A DNA stretch of 64,000 bases, from positions 12,841-76,840 of the forward strand of contig NZ_JODM01000032.1 in assembly GCF_000717995.1 (NCBI RefSeq), given 5' to 3'. Position 1 is the stretch's first letter. Each line of letters opens with the position of its first letter. Shown here in pieces: positions 31,166 to 39,758 of the stretch. The notes beneath the pieces were generated by a model that saw only the letters and a program-made list of their open reading frames with translations, searched no databases and had not been told where the DNA came from. The position numbers were made by a program, and so were the translations under genes. The stretch comes from Streptomyces violaceorubidus (lineage in GTDB: Bacteria > Actinomycetota > Actinomycetes > Streptomycetales > Streptomycetaceae).

Positions 31166-31665
31166 CCGCGCCCAGTACCTTCGGACTGAGCAGTGAAGCC
31201 CGCAATCTCCACTGGCTGCTGACCAACCTCGTCGAGGAGGTGCCCGGCATCCGGTCGGTCGCCGTGGTCTCCTCCGACGGGCTCCTGCTCCTGTCCTCCG
31301 ATCCCGGCCGCAACGAGGAGGCCCGGCAGGTCCGCGAGACGCCCCGGGCCGGCCCGCGCGGCTCCGCCGCCGACCTCGCCACGGTCGTCTCCGGCGTCGG
31401 CAGCCTGACCGTCGGCGCCGCCCGGCTGATGGACTTCGGCGGCGTGAAGCACACGATGGTCGCCATGGACGAGGGCAGCCTGTTCGTGATGTCGATCAGC
31501 GACGGCTCGCTGCTCGGCGTGCACGGCTCCGCGGAGTGCGACATGAGCGTCGTCGCGTACCACATGGCGCTCTTCGTCGGCCGCGCCGGCCACGTCCTGA
31601 CCCCCGAACTCCGCACCGAGCTGCGGAAGTCCCTGGAGTCCGAGACGACGGGGAGCGCCCGATGA
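31162..31665 (+). CDS. cvnB: Roadblock/LC7 protein CvnB
   Basis: 167 residues from TTG 31162, which overlaps the cvnA stop (TTGA) and has GAGGAGG seven bases upstream. The Roadblock/LC7 fold is recognisable in NLHWLLTNLVEEVPGIRS, AVVSSDGLLLL and GSLFVMSISDGS. Such proteins regulate small GTPases, here CvnD. It is coupled to cvnC by an ATGA overlap. The TTG start is decided by the ribosome binding site, since no ATG/GTG lies nearby. Confidence 0.92.
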   Translation: MTAPSTFGLSSEARNLHWLLTNLVEEVPGIRSVAVVSSDGLLLLSSDPGRNEEARQVRETPRAGPRGSAADLATVVSGVGSLTVGAARLMDFGGVKHTMVAMDEGSLFVMSISDGSLLGVHGSAECDMSVVAYHMALFVGRAGHVLTPELRTELRKSLESETTGSAR

Positions 31666-32114
31666 GCAGCAGTCCCAAGAAGCCCGGGAAGAACGGCCGG
31701 GGACACCTCCCCGTCCGCGGCGCCGAGCGGAAACCGGCCCGCGTACGTCCCTACTCGCTCACCGGCGGCCGCACCCGCTTCGGCCACGTCCTCCTCGTCG
31801 AGACGTTCGTCGGCGCCACGGCCGGCACCGCCGCGCTCGAAGCCGCCGAGGAGCGCAGGGAACTGACGAACGGCGGCCTCACCTCCCGCGTGATGCCGGA
31901 GATGCGGGCCATCGTCGAACTGTGCCGCCGTATGCGTACGGTGGCCGAGATCGCCGCGCTGCTGAAGATGCCGCTCGGCGTGGTCCGCGTGCTCCTCAGC
32001 GACCTGGCGGACCAGGGAAAGATCCGTGTGTACGGCACCGGGACCGGCCACGGCACGGGCCGCCCGGACCGCGCTCTGCTCGAAAGGGTGCTCAGTGGAC
32101 TCCGTCGTCTCTGA
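31662..32114 (+). CDS. cvnC: DUF742 protein CvnC
   Basis: 150 residues from ATG 31662. A basic N-terminus (PKKPGKNGRGH) precedes the DUF742 core: VRPYSLTGGRTRFGHVLLVE, then a winged-helix-like segment VAEIAALLKMPLGVVRVLLSDLA. It is the third conservon component, with no known enzymatic activity. Its 3-prime end overlaps cvnD by 20 bases in another frame, so translation is tightly linked. Confidence 0.92.
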   Translation: MSSSPKKPGKNGRGHLPVRGAERKPARVRPYSLTGGRTRFGHVLLVETFVGATAGTAALEAAEERRELTNGGLTSRVMPEMRAIVELCRRMRTVAEIAALLKMPLGVVRVLLSDLADQGKIRVYGTGTGHGTGRPDRALLERVLSGLRRL

Positions 32115-32736
32115 CGCCGCCGCGTTCGGCGTCCCCCCGCTCGTCGACACCGACGGGCCCGTGCAGCCCTGGCAGACGGATCCCACCCGTGCGCCGATCG
32201 CCACGAAGATCGTCGTCGCGGGAGGTTTCGGTGTCGGCAAGACCACACTGGTCACCACCGTCTCGGAGATCACGCCCCTGCAGACCGAGGCACTGATGAC
32301 CGAGGCGAGCGAGGAGACCGACGACCTCACCGCCACCCCGGGCAAGCTCACCACCACCGTGGCCATGGACTTCGGCCGCATCACGCTCGACGACGACCTG
32401 GTGCTCTACCTGTTCGGCACCCCGGGCCAGCAGCGGTTCTGGTTCATGTGGGACGACCTGGTGCGCGGCGCGATCGGCGCCGTGGTGCTGGCCGACACCC
32501 GCCGCCTGAAGGACTGCTGGCCCGCGCTCGACTACTTCGAGAGCTGCGGACTGCCCTACGTCGTCGCGGTCAACCACTTCGACGGCAGCGAGCTGTTCGA
32601 GGCGGAGGACGTGCGGGAGGCGTTGACGATCCCGGCGCACATACCTGTCATGATCATGGATGCGCGCCGTCGGATCTCGGCCATCGAGACCCTCTTGTCC
32701 CTCGTGGGCCACGCGCTCGACGAAACACCCGAGTAG
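32095..32736 (+). CDS. cvnD: Conservon GTPase CvnD
   Basis: 213 residues from GTG 32095. P-loop GGFGVGKTTLV, switch region FGTPGQQRFWFMWD and a base-recognition motif reading VNHFDG (N-x-x-D with His for the usual Lys) identify the Ras/Rab-like conservon GTPase. It is the output switch of the CvnA-D complex. The preceding gene overlaps it, and the flavoprotein gene follows 31 bases later on the same strand. Confidence 0.93.
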   Translation: MDSVVSDAAAFGVPPLVDTDGPVQPWQTDPTRAPIATKIVVAGGFGVGKTTLVTTVSEITPLQTEALMTEASEETDDLTATPGKLTTTVAMDFGRITLDDDLVLYLFGTPGQQRFWFMWDDLVRGAIGAVVLADTRRLKDCWPALDYFESCGLPYVVAVNHFDGSELFEAEDVREALTIPAHIPVMIMDARRRISAIETLLSLVGHALDETPE

Positions 32737-32767
32737 ACGAACCCCGAGCAGGAGAAGGAAGAACCGC

Positions 32768-34030
32768 ATGCGCAAGATACTCGTCGTCGGAGCCGGCCAG
32801 TCCGGCCTCCAGCTCGCCCTCGGCCTCCAGTCGCACGGCTACGAGGTCACCCTGATGTCCAACCGGACCGCGGACGAGATCCGCACCGGCCGGGTCATGT
32901 CGACGCAGTGCATGTTCCACACGGCACTCCAGCACGAGCGCGATCTCCAGCTGAACTTCTGGGAGTCCCAGGCCCCGAAGATCGAGGGACTCGGCGTCTC
33001 GGTGGCCGCCCCCGGCTCCTTCGACCCGGGCCCCTCGCAGCGCGCGATCGACTGGCTCGGGCACCTGGACGGCTTCGCCCAGTCGGTCGACCAGCGGGTG
33101 AAGATGGCGGGTTGGATGGAGACCTTCGCGCAGCGCGGCGGCCAACTGGTCATCCACGGCGCGGCCGTCGGCGACCTGGACTACTTCTCCCGCGCCTACG
33201 ACCTCGTCCTGGTCTCCGCGGGCAAGGGCGAGCTGGTCCAGATGTTCGGCCGCGACGCCTCCCGCTCCCCGTACAGCGAGCCGCAGCGCGCCCTCGCCGT
33301 CGCCTACGTCCACGGGATGGGCCCGCGCCCCGAGCACCCGGAGACGGAGGCCGTGCGCTGCAACCTGGTGCCGGGCGTCGGCGAGATGTTCATCATGCCG
33401 ACGTTCACCACCTCGGGCCGCGCCGACATCCTCTTCTGGGAGGGCATACCCGGCGGCCCGCTGGACGCCTTCAAGGACGTCAAGGACCCCTCGGAGCACC
33501 TCTCCCTGACCCTGGAACTCATGGAGAAGTTCCTCCCCTGGGAGTACGCGCGGGCCACCAAGGTCGAACTGACCGACGCCGGCGGCACCCTGGCCGGCCG
33601 CTACGCCCCGACCGTCCGCAACCCGATCGGCCGCCTCCCCGGCGGCGGGCTCGTCCTCGGCGTGGCCGACGTGGTCGTCGCCAACGACCCGATCACCGGC
33701 CAGGGCTCCAACTCCGCGTCCAAGTGCGCCGCCTCCTACCTCGCCTCGATCCTGGAGCAGGGGGACAAGGAGTTCGACGAGGCGTGGATGCGGCAGACCT
33801 TCGACCGCTACTGGCAGACGGCCCAGCACGTCACCAAGTGGACCAACGCCATGCTGGCCCCGCCGCCGGAGCACATCCTGAACCTGATCGGCGCCGCCGG
33901 CCAGCTCCAGCCGGTCGCCGACCGCTTCGCCAACGGTTTCAACGACCCGGCGGACTTCGAGAACTTCTTCTACGACCCCGCGAAGACCGAGGGCTACCTC
34001 ATGGAGGTCTCGGGCGCCGCCGGCGCGTAG
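32768..34030 (+). CDS. Styrene/indole monooxygenase-like FAD protein
   Basis: 420 residues from ATG 32768 with AGGAGAAGGAAG upstream. It opens with the dinucleotide-binding fold ILVVGAGQSGLQLALGL and has the StyA-like MSNRTADEIRTGRVMSTQ segment, ending with a helical domain that contains NAMLAPPPEH. StyA enzymes are the epoxidase half of two-component flavin monooxygenases and need a separate flavin reductase, which is not seen here. The 31-bp gap after cvnD suggests co-transcription with the conservon. The natural substrate is unknown. Confidence 0.85.
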   Translation: MRKILVVGAGQSGLQLALGLQSHGYEVTLMSNRTADEIRTGRVMSTQCMFHTALQHERDLQLNFWESQAPKIEGLGVSVAAPGSFDPGPSQRAIDWLGHLDGFAQSVDQRVKMAGWMETFAQRGGQLVIHGAAVGDLDYFSRAYDLVLVSAGKGELVQMFGRDASRSPYSEPQRALAVAYVHGMGPRPEHPETEAVRCNLVPGVGEMFIMPTFTTSGRADILFWEGIPGGPLDAFKDVKDPSEHLSLTLELMEKFLPWEYARATKVELTDAGGTLAGRYAPTVRNPIGRLPGGGLVLGVADVVVANDPITGQGSNSASKCAASYLASILEQGDKEFDEAWMRQTFDRYWQTAQHVTKWTNAMLAPPPEHILNLIGAAGQLQPVADRFANGFNDPADFENFFYDPAKTEGYLMEVSGAAGA

Positions 34031-34145
34031 GGGCTTTGACGCTCGGCCGCGAATCCACCCGGCGGACACCCACCGCGCCGCCGGGACCCCGCTCCCGCCC
34101 GCGCGGCGCCCGGGGCACGGCCGTCCGGCGGGTGGGGCCAGGAAC

Positions 34146-35294
34146 TCATCGGGCGGGCCCCGCGGCCGCGTACCCCTCGTCCGACCCGTCCGTGGCGCCC
34201 GCGGGAAGCCCCGGTGGTGTGTAGCGCCGTACGGGCTCGCCACCGGGGTCGGGGCGCACGGCGCCCAGGACCGGGTTGGCGGCGATCGGGGACACCTTGA
34301 CCTCGGCGCCGGGGCGCGGTGCCTGGACCACCATGCCGTCGCCCAGGTAGATCGCCACATGGGTGGCCTCGGGGAAGTACACCACCAGGTCACCGGGGCG
34401 CAGGGCGTCCAGCGGCACGCGGTCGAGGCGCGCCCACTGCTCCTGGCTGGTCCGGGGGATCGGCGTCCCCGCCCGCTCCCAGGCCACGGAGGTCAGCCCC
34501 GAGCAGTCGTACGACGCCGGGCCCTCGGCGCCCCACTCGTACGGCTTGCCCAGCTGCTCCACCGCGAAGCGCACCGCCCGCTCGCCCTCGGCGGACGGCT
34601 TGGCGTCGTCGCCGAGCGCGCCGGACGCAAGGAAGCGCTCCTGCTCCTCCTCGGCCCCGCTCTTCTCCAGCTCCGCCACGGCGGCCAGCTGCTCGGGGGT
34701 GAGCGAGGCGAGCAGCTCCTCGACGGCGCGCAGGCGTGCGCGCACACCGTCCCGTTCCCTCTCCTGGCGTTCGGCGAGGGCGGTCTGCCGGGCCAGGGCG
34801 GCACGGGCCCGGCCGGCCAGCTCGTCGGCCTTCCTCGTGTCGCCGGTCAGCCGGCCCACCGTCTCGGCCCGCTCCTTGGAGAGCCGGCCGATCACATGCC
34901 CCTGGTCGAGGGCGTGCTGGGGGTCGCGGGCCAGCAGCAGCCGCAGGTAGGGGGAGAGGCCGCTGCTGCTCTGGTACTGCTGCCGGGCCAGCCGCCCGGC
35001 CGCGCCGCGGCTGTCCCGCAGCGAGAGCCGGGTCCGGGTCAGCTCGGCGTTCAGCCGCAGCACCCGGGCCCGCTGCGCCTTCAGCCGCTCCTCGGTGCCG
35101 TTGTAGGTCTCGGTGGCCTTCTCCGCCTCGCGGTACAGCCGCTGAAGGTCCGTCAGCAGCCCGGCCACGGTACGCTCGCCGGCCGCGCCCTGGGCCGGAC
35201 CGGGCTCGGGTTCGGCCGCGGCGGACACGGGTGCGAGGACGATCCCGGCCGCGAGGGCCGCGGTGCACGCCAGACGCGGAAGCCTTCCTGACAC
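34146..35294 (-). CDS. Secreted NlpC/P60 peptidoglycan hydrolase with coiled coil
   Basis: 382 residues from GTG 35294 (GGAGG eight bases upstream). A signal peptide (LACTAALAAGIVLAPVSAAA) precedes a long coiled coil (about 45-220) rich in Arg, Glu and Leu. The NlpC/P60 domain (about 245-355) has the catalytic Cys in SYDCSGLTSVAW and His in ATHVAIYLGDG. These proteins cut peptide cross-links in the wall. Coiled-coil NlpC/P60 proteins of this type (RipA-like) are often controlled by partner proteins, which is inference here. Confidence 0.9.
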   Translation of the reverse strand: MSGRLPRLACTAALAAGIVLAPVSAAAEPEPGPAQGAAGERTVAGLLTDLQRLYREAEKATETYNGTEERLKAQRARVLRLNAELTRTRLSLRDSRGAAGRLARQQYQSSSGLSPYLRLLLARDPQHALDQGHVIGRLSKERAETVGRLTGDTRKADELAGRARAALARQTALAERQERERDGVRARLRAVEELLASLTPEQLAAVAELEKSGAEEEQERFLASGALGDDAKPSAEGERAVRFAVEQLGKPYEWGAEGPASYDCSGLTSVAWERAGTPIPRTSQEQWARLDRVPLDALRPGDLVVYFPEATHVAIYLGDGMVVQAPRPGAEVKVSPIAANPVLGAVRPDPGGEPVRRYTPPGLPAGATDGSDEGYAAAGPAR

Positions 35295-35397
35295 GCCATC
35301 ACCTCCGGTGCGGGGCGGCGGGTCCGCTCCGCACGGTGAGCATGTGGCGCCTTTCGGGCCTTCGCGCGCCGAGTGTGCGCGGTTCGGCGCAACCGGG

Positions 35398-35721
35398 TCA
35401 CCCGTCCGCGTCGTCCGGCTTGCCGCGCGGCGTGGCGTCTGGATCGGCGCCCGGCCCGGCCTCCGGCCTCGACCAGGGCCACTTCCGGCCGGAGCCCCGC
35501 CTGCCCGAGGGGTCGTACGCGTACTTCCACCGGGCGAACCGCAGCCCGCCCCGCGCGTCCCGCGGCACGCGCCGGTACACCAGCACGGTGGGCGGACCGC
35601 CGTCCGGGTCCGGGACGGGGATGCGGTACGTCTTCGGCGGGTGCCCGGTCATCCCGACCAGGACGGGCAGCACGCGTCCGTCCATGGGGCCGCCCTCGAA
35701 GGGGGTGTCTTCGCTCTTCAC
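35398..35721 (-). CDS. Conserved hypothetical protein, 107 residues
   Basis: The GTG-started frame begins MKSEDTPFEGGPMDGRVLPV and continues with a beta-rich stretch (KTYRIPVPDPDGGPPTVLVY then FARWKYAYDP) and a disordered Pro/Asp tail. It has no signal peptide, membrane helix or catalytic motif I recognise. It lies between the tetR and NlpC genes on the same strand, with gaps of 49 and 103 bases. The ribosome binding site is weak, so the start is uncertain. Confidence 0.55.
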   Translation of the reverse strand: MKSEDTPFEGGPMDGRVLPVLVGMTGHPPKTYRIPVPDPDGGPPTVLVYRRVPRDARGGLRFARWKYAYDPSGRRGSGRKWPWSRPEAGPGADPDATPRGKPDDADG

Positions 35722-35770
35722 GGCACCAGTGTCGGTGATCGGCGCACCGGTGCCGCAGGACGGCGCACGG

Positions 35771-36424
35771 TCAGAGGTCCGCCGCCAGTGCCCCGACCAG
35801 CGTCGCGGTCTGCGGGTCGCGGCGGGCGGTGACCGTCAGCACGGCGAGGAACTGCTCCACCAGCCAGTCCCGCAGCTCGTCCACGGGCGGCTGCTTGTCC
35901 TCGTCCAGCCAGATCAGCGAGGCCGCCTCCACCGCCGTGATCCACATCCGGACGGTCATCCGCAGCCGGGGACCGGCTTCGGCGACGTCCAGGTGGCGCA
36001 TGATGTGGTCGGCTGCGGCCCGGCGTACGCCGTCCACGATGCCCGAGGTCTGCGAGGTCTCCACCACGCTGCCGCCGCGCAGCAGGGCGCTGAAGCCGGT
36101 GTCGTGCTGGTCGACGAAGGCGAGGTAGCGGTCCAGGGCGCGGGAGAGCCGGGTCAGCAGCGGGCCCTCGCGGGGCTCGTCGAAGCACAGCCGGAGCTCG
36201 TCGGCGGCCGACCTGAGCGCGGCCTCGTACAGCTGCTGCTTGCCGCCGGGGAAGTACCGGTACACCAGGGGCCGCGAGACCCCGGCCCGCTCGGCCACGT
36301 CGTCCAGGGAGACCTCCTCCGGGGCCCGGTGCGCGAAGAGGGCGAGCGCCGCGTCCAGCAACTGGACGCGGCGCTCCTCCACACTGAGGCGGCGGTAGGC
36401 GGGGGTGGGGGCCGGCGGGGTCAT
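35771..36424 (-). CDS. TetR-family regulator
   Basis: 217 residues from ATG 36424. The N-terminal helix-turn-helix reads RRVQLLDAALALFAHRAPEEVSLDDVAERAGVSRPLVYRYFP in overlapping pieces, with VSRPLVYRYFPGGK as the recognition helix. The C-terminal half is the ligand-binding helical domain with RMWITAVEAASLIWLDED. It lies 62 bases downstream of the AurF-like oxygenase on the same strand, so it probably represses its own operon. The ligand is unknown. Confidence 0.88.
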   Translation of the reverse strand: MTPPAPTPAYRRLSVEERRVQLLDAALALFAHRAPEEVSLDDVAERAGVSRPLVYRYFPGGKQQLYEAALRSAADELRLCFDEPREGPLLTRLSRALDRYLAFVDQHDTGFSALLRGGSVVETSQTSGIVDGVRRAAADHIMRHLDVAEAGPRLRMTVRMWITAVEAASLIWLDEDKQPPVDELRDWLVEQFLAVLTVTARRDPQTATLVGALAADL

Positions 36425-36486
36425 GAACCGCAGCGTAACCCGCACCACCGGGCGACCACCCACGTCGGCGGAACGGACCGGCCGGA

Positions 36487-37425
36487 CTACGCCAGCAGCC
36501 CCGAGGACCGCCACAGCCTCCGGCCGACGCCGCGCAGTACGCCGATGTCGTCCAGGAAGTCCGTGAGGCGCTTCGCGCCGGTCTGCATGATCTCCTGGCG
36601 GTGGCCGCTGGCCTGGACCTGGGCCAGGGCCTCCCGCTTGTCCAGGCCGACGTTCGTGTAGACCTCGGGGTTGACGAAGGCCTTGGAGAAGACGCGGGCG
36701 AACTCGCCGGAGGTGACCCGGGTGAACTCCTGCGACCACTTCGGGGCCGTCACCATCTGCCGGCGCAGCTCCTCACGGGCGTACCGCACGTGCCGGGCCT
36801 CCTCCACGACGTGGATGCGCGTGACGCCCCGGATCAGCGGCTGGACCCGCTCGTCCGGGAAGGTCAGCCGCTGCATCCAGTCCAGGACCTCCTCGCCGAG
36901 CAGCGTGGCGGTGAAGGAGCCGGGCGTGGTGGAGATCGTCTTGAACAGGCGCCCCAGGTGCTGGTGGGCCGGGCTCACCGGGTACCACGGCGTCTCGCCG
37001 CGGGATATCAGCCGGGCGAACATCTTCGAGTGCCGGCACTCGTCCTCGATCTCGGTCAGCGCGTAGCGCACGTGGGCGCTCGTCGCCGCCTTGTCGTAGA
37101 TGTGCCGGACCAGGAGCTGCATCAGGATCAGCTCGAACCAGATGCCGAGCGAGGCGAGCGCGGCGGCCTCGTGCTGGGAGAGCAGGATGCGCTGCTCCTC
37201 GCTCATCCGCTGCCACATCGGGGTGTCGTACAGCGACACCAGCTCCGGCGGCCAGAACCACTTGCCGTCCTCGAACGGCGCGTCCCAGTCCAGCTCCTTG
37301 TCCGGGTCGAAGGAGTGCTTGGCGGACGAGTCGAGCAGCCGTTCGGCCACCTGCTCGCGGTCCTTGAGCAGGCCGAGCGCGTCGCGCAGGCCCTCGAGCG
37401 CGTCGGCTTCCGTCAGGGTCGTCAT
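36487..37425 (-). CDS. AurF-like diiron oxygenase
   Basis: 312 residues from ATG 37425 (AGGTGG upstream). Two ExxH-type diiron motifs are visible: EIEDECRHSKMF at about 126 and VVEEARHVRYARE at about 210, with SQHEAAALASLG providing an earlier ligand. This matches the AurF (p-aminobenzoate N-oxygenase) family. The typical reaction is oxidation of an amine to a nitro or hydroxylamine group, but many Streptomyces paralogues are uncharacterised. Its only operon partner is the TetR gene, so a lone regulated tailoring or detoxifying role is likely. Confidence 0.82.
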   Translation of the reverse strand: MTTLTEADALEGLRDALGLLKDREQVAERLLDSSAKHSFDPDKELDWDAPFEDGKWFWPPELVSLYDTPMWQRMSEEQRILLSQHEAAALASLGIWFELILMQLLVRHIYDKAATSAHVRYALTEIEDECRHSKMFARLISRGETPWYPVSPAHQHLGRLFKTISTTPGSFTATLLGEEVLDWMQRLTFPDERVQPLIRGVTRIHVVEEARHVRYAREELRRQMVTAPKWSQEFTRVTSGEFARVFSKAFVNPEVYTNVGLDKREALAQVQASGHRQEIMQTGAKRLTDFLDDIGVLRGVGRRLWRSSGLLA

Positions 37426-37660
37426 GGCTGTGTCCCACCTCGTCGAACGATCGTGTTACCCGCGGTCACTCCAGCGTGCTGCGTCTTATGAGACTGCGTG
37501 TCAGCAAGCTCGTCAATCCCCTGCGCGGAAGTTGTTGACCGCGAGTAAAGGTGGGGCGCCTTCAATGCCTCGGCGCGGGGTCGCTCGATGGGGCGCTCCG
37601 TCGGCGCTCGTCCTGGGTACGCTGGCCGTGTCGGTCAGACTCCGGCACATGGGAGCGATC

Positions 37661-38278
37661 ATGAGCGCCGCGCGTGACTACGGGCTGGACGACGACTACG
37701 AGTGGCCCCGTCCGCCGGAGCGCGGCTGGACGGCGGACGACCTCGACGAGCTTCCCAACCTGCCTCCGCACACGGAGCTGATCGACGGGAGCCTCGTCTT
37801 CGGGAGTCCGCAGACCCGCTTTCACCTGCGCACCATCCGGCTGTTGGAGTACGCGTTGCTCAGCCAGGCGCCGGACGCGTACGACGTCGACCGGGAGTTC
37901 AGCGTCAGGCTCGACCGGCGCAACCGACCGGAACCGGACGTGTTGGTGTATCGGGCGGACGCCGACACCGGACCACGGCAGACCTGGCACCACTCGGATT
38001 CCGTCGTCCTCGCCGTCGAAGTGGTGTCCGAGGACTCCCTGGAAAGGGACCGGGAAGTGAAGCCGCACAAGTACGCGGCCGCAGGGATCCCGTACTACTG
38101 GAGGGTGGAGGAGAACGACGGACTGCCCGTCGTCTACACCTACGAACTCGACCCCGCCACGGGTGCCTACAGCGTCACCGGCATCCACCATGACCGGATG
38201 AAACTCAACGTCCCCTTCCCCCTCACCGTCGATCTCACCGCCATCAACCGCCGACCGCCGGGTCTGCCCCCTTCCTGA
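37661..38278 (+). CDS. Uma2-family endonuclease (DUF820)
   Basis: 205 residues from ATG 37661 with GGGAG six bases upstream; ATG 37649 is an alternative. The PD-(D/E)XK core reads HTELIDGSLVFGSP, RRNRPEPDVLVYR, LAVEVVSEDS and the conserved KPHKYAAAGIPYYW. Uma2 proteins are restriction-like nuclease-fold proteins, very numerous in Streptomyces, with unknown physiological targets. It is divergent from the AurF-like gene and convergent with the PBP gene. Confidence 0.87.
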   Translation: MSAARDYGLDDDYEWPRPPERGWTADDLDELPNLPPHTELIDGSLVFGSPQTRFHLRTIRLLEYALLSQAPDAYDVDREFSVRLDRRNRPEPDVLVYRADADTGPRQTWHHSDSVVLAVEVVSEDSLERDREVKPHKYAAAGIPYYWRVEENDGLPVVYTYELDPATGAYSVTGIHHDRMKLNVPFPLTVDLTAINRRPPGLPPS

Positions 38279-38300
38279 CCGCGGTGGCGGGGGCGCTGAC

Positions 38301-39758
38301 TCACCCCCCGAGCACCGCCTCCATCACCGCCCGCGCGATCGGCGCCGCCAGCCCGCCCCCGCTGATCCCCTCCCGGTCCGCCGCCGAGCCCTCGACCACC
38401 ACCGCGACCGCGACCTTCGGCTCCACGTCCCCGTCGCCCCGCGCCCAGGAGACGAACCAGGCGTACGGGATGCCCGAGTTGCCGACGCCGTGCTGGGCCG
38501 TGCCGGTCTTGCCGCCCACCGTCGCACCCGGGATCGCCGCCTTCGCGCCGGTGCCCTTGTCCACCACCCCGGTCATCAGCTCCTTGAGCAGCGCCGCCGT
38601 CGAGGGGCGCATCACCTCCCGGGAGGGGCGCGAGCCGGCCGCCGCCACCAGGCTGCCGCCCGCCCGCAGGGTCCGCTCCACCAGGTACGGCGAGCGCACC
38701 CGGCCACCGTCCGCCACCGCCGCCGCCACCATCGCCATCTGCAACGGCGTCGCCCGCGTGTTGTACTGACCGATCGACGACAGGCCGAGCTGCGCCCGGT
38801 CCACCGAGGTGTCGAAGGTGCTCCGTGCGACGGGGAAGGGGACCCGCAGCCCGTCGTCGTTGAAGCCGAAGGCCTCCGCCGTCGCCGTCATGCCGCGCAC
38901 GCCCACGTCCACGCCGAGCTTGGCGAACACCGTGTTGCAGGACCACTCGAACGCCTCCCGCAGCGAGGCGTCGCGGCACCCGTCGGCCTCGTTGGTGAGC
39001 CTCGTCCGCGTCCCGGGCAGGGTGTACGGGTCGGGGGAGCGGGTCGGCGCGTCCAGGCCGCGCACCACGCCCGCGTCCAGCGCCGCCGCCGCGGTGACCA
39101 CCTTGAACGTGGAACCCGGCGGATAGGTCCGGCTCACCGCCCGGTTGAGCATCGGCTTGTCCGGGTCGTCGTTCAGCCGGTGCCAGGTCCGGGTGGCGGC
39201 GGCGCTGTTCCCGGACAGCAGCTGGGGGTCGTAGGACGGGGTGGAGACCAGCGCGAGGACGCGGCCCGTGGCCGGCTCGATCGCCGCCACCGCCCCCTTG
39301 CGCCCGCGCAGCCCCTCGAACGCCGCCCGCTGCGCGGCCCCGTCGATCGTCGTCACCACGTCGCCGCCCGGGTTGGGGGCGCCCGTGACGTCGTGCCACA
39401 GCGGCAGCGGCGCGAGCATCGGGTCGGCGCCGGACAGCAGGCCGTCCTCGGCGTGCTCCAGCAGCGTCGTCCCGTACGCCTGGGAGGCGAAGCCGGTGAT
39501 CGGGGCGTACATCGGCCCGTCTGCGTAGGTCCGCTCGAAGCGCAGGTGCTCGCCGGTGTCCCGGGAGCCGGTGACCGCCTCGTCGCCGACCAGGATGTCG
39601 CCGCGGGGCTGCTGGTAACGGGCGATGTCGGGGCGGCGGTTGGCCGGGTTGCCGTCGTACTCCGGCTTCTGGACGATCTGCACCCGGGCCGCGTTGACCA
39701 CCAGGGCGACCAGCAGCAGGGCGCAGAAGACGGCCGCGTGCCGGATGTTCCGGGTCAC
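38301..39758 (-). CDS. pbpA: Class B penicillin-binding protein (PBP2/PbpA type)
   Basis: 485 residues from GTG 39758, overlapping the rodA-like stop (GTGA). One N-terminal membrane helix (AAVFCALLLVALVVNAARV) anchors the protein. The transpeptidase domain has the SxxK motif in PPGSTFKVVTA, SxN in EWSCNTVF and KTG in GGKTGTAQHG. It cross-links peptidoglycan outside the membrane, working with the SEDS glycosyltransferase encoded just upstream. The pair is an extra elongasome- or sporulation-type set of the kind found in Streptomyces. Confidence 0.92.
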   Translation of the reverse strand: MTRNIRHAAVFCALLLVALVVNAARVQIVQKPEYDGNPANRRPDIARYQQPRGDILVGDEAVTGSRDTGEHLRFERTYADGPMYAPITGFASQAYGTTLLEHAEDGLLSGADPMLAPLPLWHDVTGAPNPGGDVVTTIDGAAQRAAFEGLRGRKGAVAAIEPATGRVLALVSTPSYDPQLLSGNSAAATRTWHRLNDDPDKPMLNRAVSRTYPPGSTFKVVTAAAALDAGVVRGLDAPTRSPDPYTLPGTRTRLTNEADGCRDASLREAFEWSCNTVFAKLGVDVGVRGMTATAEAFGFNDDGLRVPFPVARSTFDTSVDRAQLGLSSIGQYNTRATPLQMAMVAAAVADGGRVRSPYLVERTLRAGGSLVAAAGSRPSREVMRPSTAALLKELMTGVVDKGTGAKAAIPGATVGGKTGTAQHGVGNSGIPYAWFVSWARGDGDVEPKVAVAVVVEGSAADREGISGGGLAAPIARAVMEAVLGG

